Assembly: GCA_024449915.1 (NCBI GenBank)
Contig: JAMZAV010002216.1
Span: 25,498 to 89,497 of the forward strand
Length of the DNA stretch: 64,000 nucleotides
Direction: 5' to 3'
Origin: Sweltsa coloradensis
Taxonomy: Eukaryota; Arthropoda; Insecta; Plecoptera; Chloroperlidae
The notes beneath the pieces were generated by a model that was given only the letters and a program-made list of their open reading frames with translations, searched no databases and was not told the origin of the DNA. Each line of letters starts with the position of its first letter. Within the stretch, counting starts at the first letter, position 1. Positions 1-10,699 of this stretch are shown piece by piece. The translations under genes and the position numbers were made by a program.

Positions 1-34
1 GCTCATCCAACAACGACTTTCGACGTTTTCCTAG
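1..34 (+). mobile_element. Helentron/HINE 3' terminus (truncated by window edge)
   Basis: The window opens inside the conserved 3' end of the Helentron-type family found throughout: a GCTCATCCAA subterminal inverted repeat, a short AACG...CGTT hairpin and a terminal TTTTCCTAG. The rest of the element lies outside the window. Confidence 0.7.
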
Positions 35-370
35 TATGTACATATAACGTAAGTATTGGTTGCATTTAAAAAAACAGCAAGGCCAAAATGAAAAAATTGA
101 TTTGCAAAACAATTCTTAATTTAAAAGCGCTAGCTCGAAAACTAGAGTTTTGCATCAATTTAATTTTAGTATTATTAAGATAATACTGTATAGTACTAAT
201 TCTTGTATTACTGCTTCAACAACTAATTTGCCTAAAAAGGACAGTAACATAGCTTCTACTAAGCTATTTCTTGTCACTTTATATAGTTTATCGCCATGCA
301 GACGAAGAGTCTGTCGTAAGGAAGGCAAACATACAAACTAATGACAAACATGTATTGCCCCTTGAAAATC
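35..370. other. AT-rich stretch without a recognised feature
   Basis: No splice-flanked exon, repeat or RNA gene is recognised. The only ORF (150-341, 63 codons) has no recognisable motif and is not called. Confidence 0.5.
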
Positions 371-840
371 TTGAACTTTGGGTAGCAATCTGTCAGTATA
401 GTGCTAGATAGTTTACCATGAGGTTGAAGGGTTCTGTGTTCGGAAGGCTAGGAGGGACAAGCACGAACTGTCCCTTGAACTCTGGGTAGCAATCTGTCAG
501 TATAGTGCTGGATAGTTTACCGTGCGGTTGAAGGGTTCTGTCTTCGGAAGGCTAGGAGGGACAAGCACGAACTGTCCCTTGAACGTCTTGAACTCTGGGT
601 AGCAATCTGTCAGTATAGTGCTGGATAGTTTACCGTGCGGTTGAAGGGTTCTGTCTTCGGAAGGCTAGAGGGACAGCAAGAATTGTCCCTTGAACGTCTT
701 GAACTTGGGTAGCAATCTGTCAGATAGTGCTGGAAGTTACCGTGGCGGTTGAAGGTCTGTCTTCGAAGGCTAGGAGGGACAAGCACGAACTGTCCCTTGA
801 ACGTCTTGAACTTTGGGTAGCAAATCTGTCGAGATTGGCG
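371..840. repeat. Tandem repeat, ~104-114-bp unit, about 4.5 copies
   Basis: Copies start near 371, 474, 588, 699 and 805. Each carries CTTGAACTYTGGGTAGCAA, CAGTATAGTGCTGGATAG and AGGGACAAGCACGAACTG. Copies 2 and 3 are nearly identical. Copy 4 has several 1-2 base deletions, and the last is partial. Length differs mainly by an optional CTTGAACGT insertion. The ORF on the minus strand here is a by-product of the repeat. Confidence 0.9.
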
Positions 841-1605
841 AGTCAGGAACTCTGGAGGATCACAGCAGTCTAAAAGTTCGCCCCAGAATTTCTGCGGGGA
901 CAAACACAACAAAATTATACCAACACTAGCAGCAGTTTTCAATTTCCGATTAGCGTTTAGAATAACAAAGTTTTTCTTATCTACATTTCTTTAGTAGTAT
1001 CGACTTTTGTCTGGAAATCAGCATTTTGGTTGAAATTAATTAAAAATGGCTAAATATGCCTTTACAACCTTTAATGTACTAAACAGATAGTTTCATACGT
1101 TTGTTAGAGAATAAAAAGTTCAAACAAACAATACAGTATTTAATAATAAATAAAGCCAATTTGAGAGGGTGAAAATTAATCATTTGCATAAATTATGTTT
1201 TATTGTAGATTTAATAAAGTTATCGCTGCTATTGCAAGTCACTTTTAGTAATTTGGCGCAACAATACATTTGACACGATATATAATTTACTCTTAACCCA
1301 GTTCCCACTAGCTTCGTGGGTGGTGGTGGTGATGGTGGTGGTGGTGGTTAATAGTCGATTGATCGTCTAAAGGGTACTAGTCTTTACTATAACAAATACT
1401 ATAAATATTGTGTGTTCAACTGAGCATTATATTGAGATATCTTCATCATAAAATATGTTACCGACTGTGTTGGGTTGAGCACCCCGTGTTCAAATCCCGT
1501 CGAGACCCTTAATCATGACTGAAGTTTTTCCAGAGGTTTTCCTCAGTGGTAAATGCTAATGCAAAGAATTGAGTCTTCTTAAACAGCCCTCGGACATCCC
1601 TTCAC
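841..1605. other. Non-coding AT-rich stretch with a (TGG)n microsatellite and a tRNA-like B box
   Basis: Positions 1319-1350 form an imperfect TGG trinucleotide repeat. Near 1484-1500, GTGTTCAAATCCCGTCGAG resembles a pol III B box, so an eroded tRNA-derived SINE may end here. No gene is seen. Confidence 0.5.
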
Positions 1606-2648
1606 AATAGGGAATATTCCACTTCCGCCAAATACTGTACGAATAGATTTTTTAGAAGAATTATTTCGTCCCGATTACAAAGATGTACTTTGTTTTTCCG
1701 TGAAATAATAATCCAGTGATTTATAGCCGTTTTAAAAGCAGCACTTTTTTAAAGCGGCAAAAACGACTGTGACGTCAGAACTGTGTTGATCCAACGCCGT
1801 CTGGATAAACATACATCCAGACCAAAGATGTTGGAATAGTATTATAGTAGGATCGAGATATACATCAAGACGGCGGTGTTTTAAACAAAGCAGCGCCTAG
1901 CGTAGCCTACAGTAATGTAAACAGATGGCGGACATTTTACATTTAACGCCTAGCCAGAAAACGAGAAAAGTTGACATTGCAATCAAAAAACAAAACTGAA
2001 ACAGTCCTAGGTGTAGGCCTAGACGTAGAAAATTATTTATAATACAACAGTCTAGGCCAATCGTTCCTGTAGGATATAGGCATTGGTATGTGAATACTAA
2101 AATTACTCACTTGACAAGCCATAGGCTTAACTTGCCAACCCTAGGCCTGCACGTTCATGTTCTGACACACACCCCGCACAAAACCTTACTTTGATGACTA
2201 ATTAAAGCCTATTAGAGATAAAGAATACCATGATAGTCCTAGGCTATGCAAAAACTCAAGACAAAATGCTCGTTATTCTTTATCACAATGATCTCGCGAA
2301 ATCTCCTGTCACATACGAAAAAAGAAAAACAAAAGACGGTGAAAATGTACATCCCTGTGGAGTTGTTTGTGTTGAGCGGATGGGCGAGCACCGCCGTCTG
2401 TATGTAAATATGTACAAATATACGTACATTTAGTTTCCAATTGGCCTTGACTCAACACAGTTATGACGTAGTACCGTCCAAAGATGGCGCACGCTCGTTT
2501 TTGGCGCGCAAACCGGGGGACCCATTTAATTCTTGTTTAAATTACACAAAAAACATTTTTTTTTAATAAAAAAAAGTGCAGTGACTATTAAGACATGAAT
2601 AAGAATTAAAATAAAATATAAAATATTAAGTGGAATATTCCCTATTGT
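1606..2648. mobile_element. Possible TIR DNA element, ~1.04 kb
   Basis: The left edge reads ACAATAGGGAATATTCCAC and the right edge (2630-2648) reads its reverse complement. Further inside, sequences around 1770-1810 and 2380-2470 (CTGTGTTGA, CCGTCTGGAT-like) are also loosely inverted. No target duplication is clear. No transposase is present; the 67-codon ORF at 2230 has no recognisable motif. Confidence 0.45.
1930..2170. repeat. Dispersed repeat, partner of 9290-9475
   Basis: The segment with GTAGAAAATTATTTATAAT followed by CTTGACAAGCC...CCAACCCTAGGCC...TTCTGACACAC recurs in reverse orientation near 9290-9475. This shows it belongs to a dispersed family and is not unique host sequence. Confidence 0.65.
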
Positions 2649-3381
2649 CCTTTCCGCAAAATCTAGTTAGACACTGAAAAGGGGCATGAATTGCACCCTA
2701 GGCCGGCTACCCACGAAAAAAAAGAAAAATCATGAATTTTATTTCTTTTCTATAGTAAACTTTAACTATACTTCTCACGCTAACAAGCCATTTTTTATCT
2801 GAAACACGTGGACTGGGCCATATAGTTGCTTCGCAACACCAGAAAGTTTTCTTGCAATATTTCTTCTTAAAAATTTAAAAAACTTAAAAATAAATATTTT
2901 GAACGTTCCGAATCCTTTATAGTAAACTTTAATGAATCAAGTCAAATTGGCCATAGTTAATGTTTTGTGGAAATCAGTAACATACAAGGCACACCTCCCC
3001 CAACCTTTCCTGGTGTGCACTGGGTTAGATGGTTCCATGCATTTTAATGCTCTCGTCGCCATGCACGAATAATAAAATTAATAACACCGGAAAATACATT
3101 TTTTGAAATAAATAAATAAATAAATAAATACATTTATAGCCATCCACAATTGCCCTATGAGATGACATCTTAAGATTTTTTTAAAAGTTTGTTTCTTTGT
3201 CGTTTAGAAATAAAATATTGATCCTCAGATTTAACATATATCTTTTCGTTTACCTGTGTTAATTTCAATATATGACAAACAAAAGAAGCGCTAAAATCAA
3301 ACCCTGAGGAACGCCAACGATGATCATTGGCAAAAAATGTAAAATTTGTGGGGCCAATCTCTTATATAATTATATAAGTTT
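2649..3381. other. AT-rich stretch with an (AAAT)n microsatellite
   Basis: Positions 3107-3132 are an AAAT tetranucleotide repeat. No coding or RNA feature is recognised in the remainder. Confidence 0.5.
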
Positions 3382-3473
3382 GACAGAAATTAAAAAAGAT
3401 ACTACTCCGGGGATCGAACCCATAGACCTTAGCTGTCCGGGCTATGCTCTTACCAACTGAGCTATGCGGCCAC
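3382..3473 (-). mobile_element. tRNA-derived SINE
   Basis: On the minus strand the sequence starts GGCCGCATAGCTCAGTTGG (A box), then has GGGTTCGATCCCCGG (B box), then a short tail ending TTTTTTAATTTCTGTC. The anticodon stem does not pair well and there is no clean acceptor stem, so this is a SINE head and not a functional tRNA gene. The tail is shared with the copies at 3656 and 18588. Confidence 0.7.
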
Positions 3474-3655
3474 CAATTTAAAACTGTCTAATTTTTGGTC
3501 TGTTTTGTACATTGTAAATAACGTGTGTTGAGCAGATTGCACTGCCTATTAGACTACATACGAAATTAACTTGGAGAGTACAAACCATCTCCGTAACCCT
3601 AGAGTTGGGATATATGATGATTTACATTAAAAAATATATATATGTTAGTACTCTA

Positions 3656-3745
3656 GACAGAAATTATAAAAGTGACTACACCGGGGATCGAACCCGGGAC
3701 CTTGTACTAACATAACAGCGTCATAGTCGCCGTCTATAAAGCCAG
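3656..3745 (-). mobile_element. tRNA-derived SINE, second copy
   Basis: Minus strand: CCCGGGTTCGATCCCCGG B box followed by TGTAGTCACTTTTATAATTTCTGTC. The 3' end and tail match the copy at 3382-3473, while the 5' tRNA part has diverged. Confidence 0.6.
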
Positions 3746-5298
3746 GGTAAAACATATATATATGTATGTGATTGCAAACAATGTTAGTGGGCCAAAAATA
3801 CCAAACACTGCAGAAACAAAGGCTAGAAATCCCATATTCTTCAGAATTGACGCCCGTTTTTGACGTTTAAAGGAGGGAAAATGGTGCTCTTGTAACTGCC
3901 TACGACCTTTTATTAATTTTTATTCTGCCTACAAACTCGCTATACTTTTCATGGCACAGCGGCGCGGGAGGAAGGTATTCTGATACTGCCTACAGCCAAT
4001 AATTTCTGATGCGCTTACTTGGGAGCAGTTAGGGATATAAGATAGAAGTTGAAAAGTAAATATTTCACACATATTACTTTTATCTTAGTCAATAATAAGA
4101 ATTTACAAGAATTTAACAATTATTATGTTAACCATTACCAAAATGTATAATTTTAGTAGACCTATATGCATTAAAATTAAAATTTTTACTTTAAATGTGT
4201 CTTTAATTTAAAATTTAAAATTTAAAATTTGACTACAATTTACAAATAAATAAAAGTTATAACAAATCTTAGAAAAATGTTATAATGTTAATGGCAGTTA
4301 ATGAAGACAACGAATCACAGTTACAAGTGTTTAAGCAAGTGTTTTGCAGCGTCGTGGTACGCATACAATGTAAGATCATTTGACGGTCATTATTTTATAT
4401 TTTCCTTCGCCATTACGCAGTGCTATTTTTTATCATCGGCATCTCCCTGAATTGTTTCAGAAATCTGTTGTGTTGATATAATGTTTTGTCGGTTTTTCCG
4501 GTTCTCCCGCCCTTCCTCCCGTGTCGATGTGCCAAGAGTGGGGGCTAGGGGAAGTGACCAAGAAACGAGTTTGTAGGCAGTATAAGAAAAAAATATCGTA
4601 GGCAGTAGGCACTATATAAAAGCGTTGTAGTCTACTCTATACCTCATAAACTGAAAAGGTAAACAGTAATTAATGATTCCTCTTTGTGTTAAAAACATAT
4701 ATTCTTAAACCCCATAACGCCATTTATTAAGAATACATAATTATTAACCCGTTTTACTTACTGCCTTACTTTTATATTAATTTGATCTCAGCCATGCCGA
4801 CGACCAAATGTTAGTTTGTAGAGCTTAGTTCCTGTCCCCGCATTCATGCCATACTTTTGATAAAAAAAATAATGAACGAAATTTCCTTTTCTAAATGAAT
4901 TTTGATTGGTTTTAGTCTCTGTTTCGTATACAAGCTCGAAAACGTAAGATATAATCGATCATAAAGATTAAAGATCATCATACTCCGTCGACATTGACAG
5001 GTAACTTAAAAACATAATGCTTAAGTAAAGTTTGAGTGACACCATTATGGCCGCCGCACTTACTGTTGTTGACTGGTGTTCTGAGCTTAATTAAACATCA
5101 TCATGTCAGAAATAACGCCAATGTAAATGTAAAGTTTCACTCCTCTTATTTATACATTAATTAATAATTACTTACGTTTGCACATTTTAATCTCAAATAG
5201 TCTAATACAATTCTTTTTTTAATAATGTAAAAATATCACATTTTGACAAAATGTGGGAACATTCGGGATGGAGATGATGATCGTCGTAGAAAACTTAC
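3746..5298. other. Intergenic or intronic sequence, nothing recognised
   Basis: AT-rich sequence with a few scattered GC-richer words. No repeat family shared with the rest of the window is seen. If the exon at 5299-5520 is real, this is probably the intron downstream of it on the minus strand. Confidence 0.45.
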
Positions 5299-5520
5299 TT
5301 GATTCAGCTTATTGAGCTTTATTTTCCTCGGCTTCTTGCCCTTAGCAGACGACGGCGATGCCTTGGTGGTCTTCTTGGCTGCGGCTCGCACGTAGCGGTG
5401 CCTGTGCTGGTGGCCAAACATGTTGAGCACCTGGACAGTGGCAAGTACCTCGCCGTATTCAAGTATAGGACTGTTGTTGTCGTAATTATCCAAGAGGTCA
5501 AAAGCAAATGTCGTGATAAG
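5299..5520 (-). CDS. Candidate internal coding exon of an unidentified host gene
   Basis: On the minus strand a pyrimidine-rich stretch ending TTATTCCAG precedes 222 bases (74 codons, open in one frame, phase 0 at both ends). It is followed by a strong donor, CTGAATCAA|GTAAGTTT. Base composition and codon use are richer in GC than the surroundings, as expected for real coding sequence. The product begins LITTFAFDLLDNYDN, has an acidic/hydrophobic first half, then a His/Arg-rich patch (HQHRHRY) and a Lys/Ser/Ala-rich basic stretch (about residues 49-70) resembling a nuclear localisation or nucleic-acid-binding tail. I do not recognise the protein. No neighbouring exon could be assigned by eye; they may lie outside the window. 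Confidence 0.6.
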
Positions 5521-6029
5521 CTGGAATAAATAGTGAAGCACACACGGAAGTTCAAAGAGAACGTGTAATAGTTTTTGACCAGCCCTTCATCGCCAATATA
5601 CTATAATTGATTCTACTTTTATGCTAGCCAGAATGTCGTTGTCTTGTCTGCAGTGTCTGAATCATGAAAGTGGCTCACACTTTTTCGATGATTTCACTGA
5701 AAAGAACCATCCATACGTCGATTTAACTATTACGTGATAGAGATTGCCGGCAATGATATATTCCTTGCTTCTTTAATGGAGGCCTAGCTATACAGTTGCT
5801 TACTTTAGGTGCGGTGCCTACAAACAAATACCCAACTTTATTAGAGCACTACTGTTACGTAATCACTAAAAACTGTACCAATCAATTTGAGCAAGAATAT
5901 ATTTTCTTCAATTAGTGAATCCTTTTTTTAAATAGCGTTGGATCGTTGTTAGTGCGAGTGAATTGTTGAACTAAATGAGTATTTTTAAAACTCTTCACAT
6001 TTAATAAGATACATTTCTGTTAGAGATGC
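5521..6029. other. Probable intron or intergenic sequence
   Basis: The first ~40 bases are the candidate polypyrimidine/branch region of the upstream acceptor of the exon at 5299-5520. Nothing else is recognised. Confidence 0.4.
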
Positions 6030-6385
6030 GAATTTAAAAAAATTTGCGGCCCGACCCGGCCCGAGGCCCGAACTGAAACTGTTCACCACGAGCCCGGCTC
6101 GAAAGATTATAATCCTGGCCCAGCCCGAATATCAGCCCGAAAGTCCGACCGTACCGGAAATTGTCCCGAAAGTCCTGTTCTATCGAAGACTATAAAGAAA
6201 GTGTGGATATTTAGACTCGGCAAAGACCTTGACGACGTTTTGGGGAACAGATAGTATATTATGAATTATCATTGTATTTGTTCTACTAGTATACCGTTGT
6301 ACCTAACCGGCCCGAAAATAAATAAGAAAAGCGGCCCGGCCGGGGCTTTTTGGCCGTCCGGGCCCAAATTCCCATTTATAATTAA
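6030..6385. mobile_element. GC-rich, CCCGG-word-rich non-autonomous element (possibly hAT-type)
   Basis: A GC-rich island in AT-rich DNA. The left side reads AATTTGCGGCCCGACCCGG. The right side, reverse complemented, reads AATTTGGGCCCGGACGGCC, giving imperfect inverted ends. Repeated GGCCCGA/TCGGGCC words fill the interior. GC-rich short hAT-like MITEs of this look are common in animals. Target duplications could not be fixed. Confidence 0.4.
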
Positions 6386-7152
6386 TATTTAAAAGAATTG
6401 AATGTAAGTCAATTATTAAGTCCAGTCTCCATAAATGTTGATGCCATATTGACTTTAATTATTAAATGTAACTATAACATTATATAAATCATACTACACA
6501 TAATCGACTCGATAAAGTCTCAAATATGTATTGGCTTAACGACAGATTATTTTGATTTCTAGACATACCATGCTGACTGCCAGAAGATACCAAAGTGGAG
6601 CCATCCTGTGTGATACGTTTCTCTTCAAGTGAAGTAGTCGAACAGGAGGGAAATATCTGTACTGAAGAGTATCGTCATCACAAGGCCGTAGACTCTACTT
6701 ACCAAACAAAACCTTGATCACGCCTACAAACGGAAATGAAATATAAAGTTCGATATCGAACGATGAATGGCCTGTTATCAAAACTTTTCTATACACACGC
6801 TACGCTATTAACGGCTGTTATCCTTAATGATTATTTTAGATCTAATGTTACGGCCTATTTTTCACTTGATCGCTTCATTGTCATGAATATTTTCCGTTTC
6901 ATTTTAGTTTGCGTGCGCAGGCGTACTTCCCAGCCACCGTCAGCACTGGAGAGTACAATAATGTTGTATGGCATCGTTCCGGTACATTCTATTCTATACA
7001 ATGCTGTTCAAAGGAATAAAAATATTTTCTTCGTTTCTTCCAGTAAAATGTATTCAATGATATTATTAAATAATATCATTGAAAATCAACGAAACGTTTT
7101 TGAAACACATTTAAAAAACCCTAGCACAGACTGTATAGTGTATAATGAGGTT
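6386..7152. other. Unassigned stretch containing a 148-codon ORF without recognisable domains
   Basis: The plus-strand ORF 6736-7182 is unusually long for the local composition, but it is rich in Ile/Phe/Tyr as random AT-rich sequence would be, has no motif I know, and runs into the inverted repeat at 7153. I do not call it a gene. Confidence 0.4.
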
Positions 7153-8240
7153 CTCGTAACCATAGATATTAAACACCTATAGTAGGCTAGATACGCAGTC
7201 TCCAATACCTCCGCACCGGCGCGAGCGTAGCAAATTGAAGACTCAATCTGCCATCAACAAAATGGCGATTTGGCGTTTTAATTTATGCTTTTTAATGCAT
7301 TTAAGTATTTTACTGGATTGTTTGATATGGTTTTAGCTTGTGCAGCATGATAATGAACAAACAGAAACAATAAGAAGTTATTGCATGAGGGAATTTATGG
7401 CGTTTTCCACTGGCCGCACTGATGCGCACTGAGTGCAAGTAGCATATTCCACTGGTAGCTGGAAATCGCACTCGTGCAAAAATATCGTATTCCACTGGGC
7501 GAACTGCACTCGCTCCGTGCACTCGCAGTGCGCACTGAGCCGCACTGACTCCGAGGGTCAGGGCAATCTTTTCAGTGCAACCGTAGACCCGCGAAATTTG
7601 GTTGTGTTGTTAGATTTGATCGACTTTTCGTTGGATAGCAGCGACGATGAGTTGATCAATCATTACCAGAATTGTCTCAGAGAAATCACAAACTACGTAG
7701 AAGATATTGTTAACATGTATTCTGACATAGAGGTAGATTTGCATAACATTTTAGTTTGAGGTTATGTTTATTGTTTACTGTTCAGTCCAGTTGGAACGGC
7801 TATAAAATGCATTGGCCATTGCTTTCGAACTTTTCCCCATTCTCATCCACCACAATTGCTTCGAAAGCGTATGAAGACATATTGATAGTGAGGATTGCCA
7901 CTCAATATTATGCACTGAAAAAATAGTCGTATTCCACTGACAGTTGCACTCAGGGCAGCACTGGTGCCGTGCATCACGTGACCGTGACGTTTCAGTGCGC
8001 ACTGACGTCGCACTCAGTGCGGCCCAGTGGAAAACGCCATTAGTAATAATTTGATGTTAAAGGCTAGTATGCTCACTTGTCAACGTGGCGGCAATCTTGA
8101 GAACCGTTTGGGCTACAAATCGCTACCATTTAACTAACATGCAAACTGCCATATTAAAGATGGCTTTAAATTGTCACGGAAGTGGACCAATGACTGCTGA
8201 TCTAGCCTACAATTAGGTGTTTAATATCTATGCTCGTAAC
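7153..8240. mobile_element. TIR element enclosing the Harbinger-type MITE
   Basis: Left arm 7153-7190 (core ATAGATATTAAACACCTA, then TAGGCTAG) is matched in reverse orientation by 8202-8240. The inner sequence holds a separate element (7398-8039), so the outer one is the older host. No transposase ORF is seen. Confidence 0.5.
7398..8039. mobile_element. PIF/Harbinger-type MITE, 642 bp, TTA target duplication
   Basis: The ends are TGGCGTTTTCCACTGG and its reverse complement, with inverted similarity continuing for about 40 bases (GCACTCAGTGC words). TTA flanks both sides (7395-7397 and 8040-8042), the 3-bp TWA duplication typical of PIF/Harbinger. The interior contains many CACTG/CAGTG words. 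The 108-codon ORF inside (7433-7759) shows no DDE or Myb-like motif, so the element is non-autonomous. Confidence 0.7.
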
Positions 8241-8252
8241 TGACTAAGGGTA

Positions 8253-8665
8253 CACACAGATAACAAAAACTTGTAGAAATACAGCCAAACCTTACACACT
8301 CAAAAGAAATGAGATCTAAAAAAAGGGCCAAGCTCATCTACCCTTCCACATTTGCGCATTCTTAATTCATAAACGTACAGTGTCCCATAACAGCATCCTC
8401 AAAAAGCTTGGCAAAATAGAATTTGCGATTATTAATTTAAACGTAATAGTTCAACCAAGTTCTTTTTCTAATTAATTTAAACGTAATAACATGCAAATTC
8501 TATTTTGCCAAGCTTTTCGAGGATGCTGTTATGGGACACTGTACGTTTATGAATTAAGAATGCGCAAATGTGGAAGGGTAGATGAGCTTGGCCCTTTTTT
8601 TAGATCTCATTCTTTTGAGTGTGTAAGGTTTGGCTGTATTTCTACAAGTTTTTGTTATCTGTGTG
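8253..8665. mobile_element. Fold-back element, ~173-bp arms, 66-bp spacer
   Basis: Arm 8253-8426 and arm 8493-8665 are reverse complements with only a few mismatches (for example AGATGAGCTTGGCCC against GGGCCAAGCTCATCT). The spacer contains two direct copies of ATTAATTTAAACGTAATA. The 75-codon ORF across the right arm is not considered coding. Confidence 0.85.
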
Positions 8666-9289
8666 ATCTCATTACTTTTTCAAGTTCCATTGTAAAATTA
8701 TTTGTTAAAATATTATAATTTTATCAAAGTTGATTTAATTTCTATGGTATTAGCAATAACAAAAGGATGTAAAATATCTAGACCCGGATTCATGTACATC
8801 CTGGGTATAGGTGGTATAACCATGGTATAACGACGGTATAAGGACTGGACCCCAATTCTTGAGTTCGTGGGAGATGAGTTGAAAACGCAATTAGAAAACG
8901 AAGTCGTTTTCGTTTTCGAAGGAATTGGTATTCTTGAACGGTATCGTGGAAAACGTCATGGGCTGTTATTTACGTGGGGTGAGGTTCACGAAATCCAGAC
9001 AAGAGCTCGAAAACGTTCTATATTTATTCTAGATGGCAGTGCCTTCATAAACGCGGGCCAATCGAAAGACGAGTTGCATGAAATGATTTGATTGTTGCAA
9101 TTATGTAAACAAACAGATGATCACGCTCATATTCGACACCTTGCTTCGACATTGTGTGTAGTAGCAAGCTGACTTTGATCATGGCTCAACATGGCTAAAA
9201 AGAAAAGAATATGTGTATTATTTCGGAACATTTTTGTATAGCCTTGGTGGACAATCATACTATTGTTTATCTGCATTAGGCTTTTAGTA
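8666..9289. other. Unassigned stretch with a short unidentified ORF
   Basis: Contains short GGTATAAC repeats near 8810-8840 and a 74-codon plus-strand ORF (8867-9091) with an unremarkable composition and no recognised family. It may be a remnant of mobile DNA. No splice sites were identified that would make it an exon. Confidence 0.35.
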
Positions 9290-9475
9290 ATCAAAACTAG
9301 TTATTTGTGCCGGACGTGTGTCAGAACTATGTTGTGCTGGCCTAGGGTTGGCTAGGCTTGTCAAACATGTAATGTAAGTAATAATTTTATCTAGTCCTAT
9401 AGCCTAATGGAACTTTAGACCTACACTGTTGTATTATAAATAATTTTCTACATCTGGGCCTAGGTCAGGGACGGT
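9290..9475. repeat. Dispersed repeat, inverted partner of 1930-2170
   Basis: Shares, in reverse orientation, the blocks GTAGAAAATTATTTATAAT and CCAACCCTAGGCC with 1930-2170. Confidence 0.6.
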
Positions 9476-10159
9476 TTCTGATTTGTTTTATGAGAGTATA
9501 ATGACAACTTTTCTCATTTCACACATAGAAGCAAAATTTAAGTTGTCCTCCATTTGTTTACGTATCGCACTTTCCCGCCTAACTCTGCTTATACCGTCAA
9601 CAAGTGTCAAGTAACTATGGTTACTTGTTGATTGTATGCCTAGTGTTAAAGGCTTATTTAAAACCTTTATTTGGAAGCCTTCCAGCAAACTTTTTCAACT
9701 TTTTTTTTTCAAAAGAGACTATATTACTATAACCTTAATGTCCATGTAAAATATGAACATTGTAGCCCCACCCGTCTGGTCAGAATCGCGGGCCGATTGA
9801 AACTGACGAATTAGATGTTAGCAGTAGCTAACATCCTTAAAGTGATTTTGAGCATGTTTCAAGCCATTTTTTCACCAAGAAGGAATGGTCGTACCCCAAT
9901 AAAATTTGGCATGTGTTGTCAGGTACCTAAATCCCCTCGATTGTGATAGTTTTCAAGTTCACATCACGTTACATGACGGCTGGGTAACACCTCGTAATCA
10001 CCCCAACTCTGCTTGGTGTATAAGGTGCTTGAGTGTGTAGCGCACCGCGGCTTGGCTGCGACGCCCTAACGGGCACCTAGATACGGGTAATTGTGACCGA
10101 GGGCTGTTTATAAGTGGATTCAATCTCAGCATTCGCCTAACCAACTAAATAAGACCTTT

Positions 10160-10245
10160 GGTAAACTTTCAATCAGGATTGCCGGTGCGGGATCCGAAAC
10201 GAATCATACTCTCGCGCGTATAACGCATGAGCTATACACCTGTAG
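10160..10245 (-). mobile_element. Degenerate tRNA-like (SINE) remnant
   Basis: Reverse strand contains TAGCTCATGCGTTATACGCG (A-box-like) and CGGATCCCGCACCGG-like sequence where a B box would be. It is too degenerate to be a tRNA gene. Confidence 0.35.
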
Positions 10246-10465
10246 GTGGTTCAATCTCGGCAGGCTAAATTATTCCCGCTAAAAATAATAAATAAATAAT
10301 AAAGTGTCGAGGAGAGTTCACGAAACACGTCGTATATATTTGACTTTCGCGGTAGTCACGGAGGACGCGGTTACTTCGAACGTAGACAAAAAGTGGCACT
10401 CTACTAACTATACTTATCCGTCACAATACAATATTAAATATATTTTATTTCGTGTTTTATTTTGT

Positions 10466-10532
10466 GTAGTTCGTTGGTCTTGTGGTAAGACGTTCTACTT
10501 AAAATACAGAAGATGCAAAGTTCAATTCCAAC
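10466..10532 (+). mobile_element. tRNA-like (SINE) remnant
   Basis: GTTGGTCTTGTGGTAAGACG (A box) followed after about 30 bases by AGTTCAATTCCAACT (B box). A nearly identical A box, in reverse orientation, occurs at 37284-37375. Confidence 0.45.
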
Positions 10533-10617
10533 TATAGACAGAAGATTTTTTTAACTACTGATGTGGACTTAAGTCACCTTAGGACTGCGTATACGGTAAT
10601 TTTGGAGCCGGTGTAGC

Positions 10618-10699
10618 AGGGATTGGATACCCCCGGGATGGAATACCCCCCGGTATCTCAGCTCTAGGGATGGGATACCCCCCCCCCCCCCCGGTATCC
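10618..10699. repeat. GGGATACCCC minisatellite, left part
   Basis: Copies of GGGATACCCCC...CTAGGGATGGGATACC, including a run of about 16 C. It continues beyond the hAT-like insertion at 11297. Confidence 0.75.

Noticed and set aside
610..942. 110-codon minus-strand ORF
   Set aside because: It lies mostly across the 110-bp tandem repeat and has no recognisable domain.
6736..7182. 148-codon ORF as a host gene
   Set aside because: Composition matches random AT-rich sequence, no domain is recognised, and it overlaps a transposon end at 7153.
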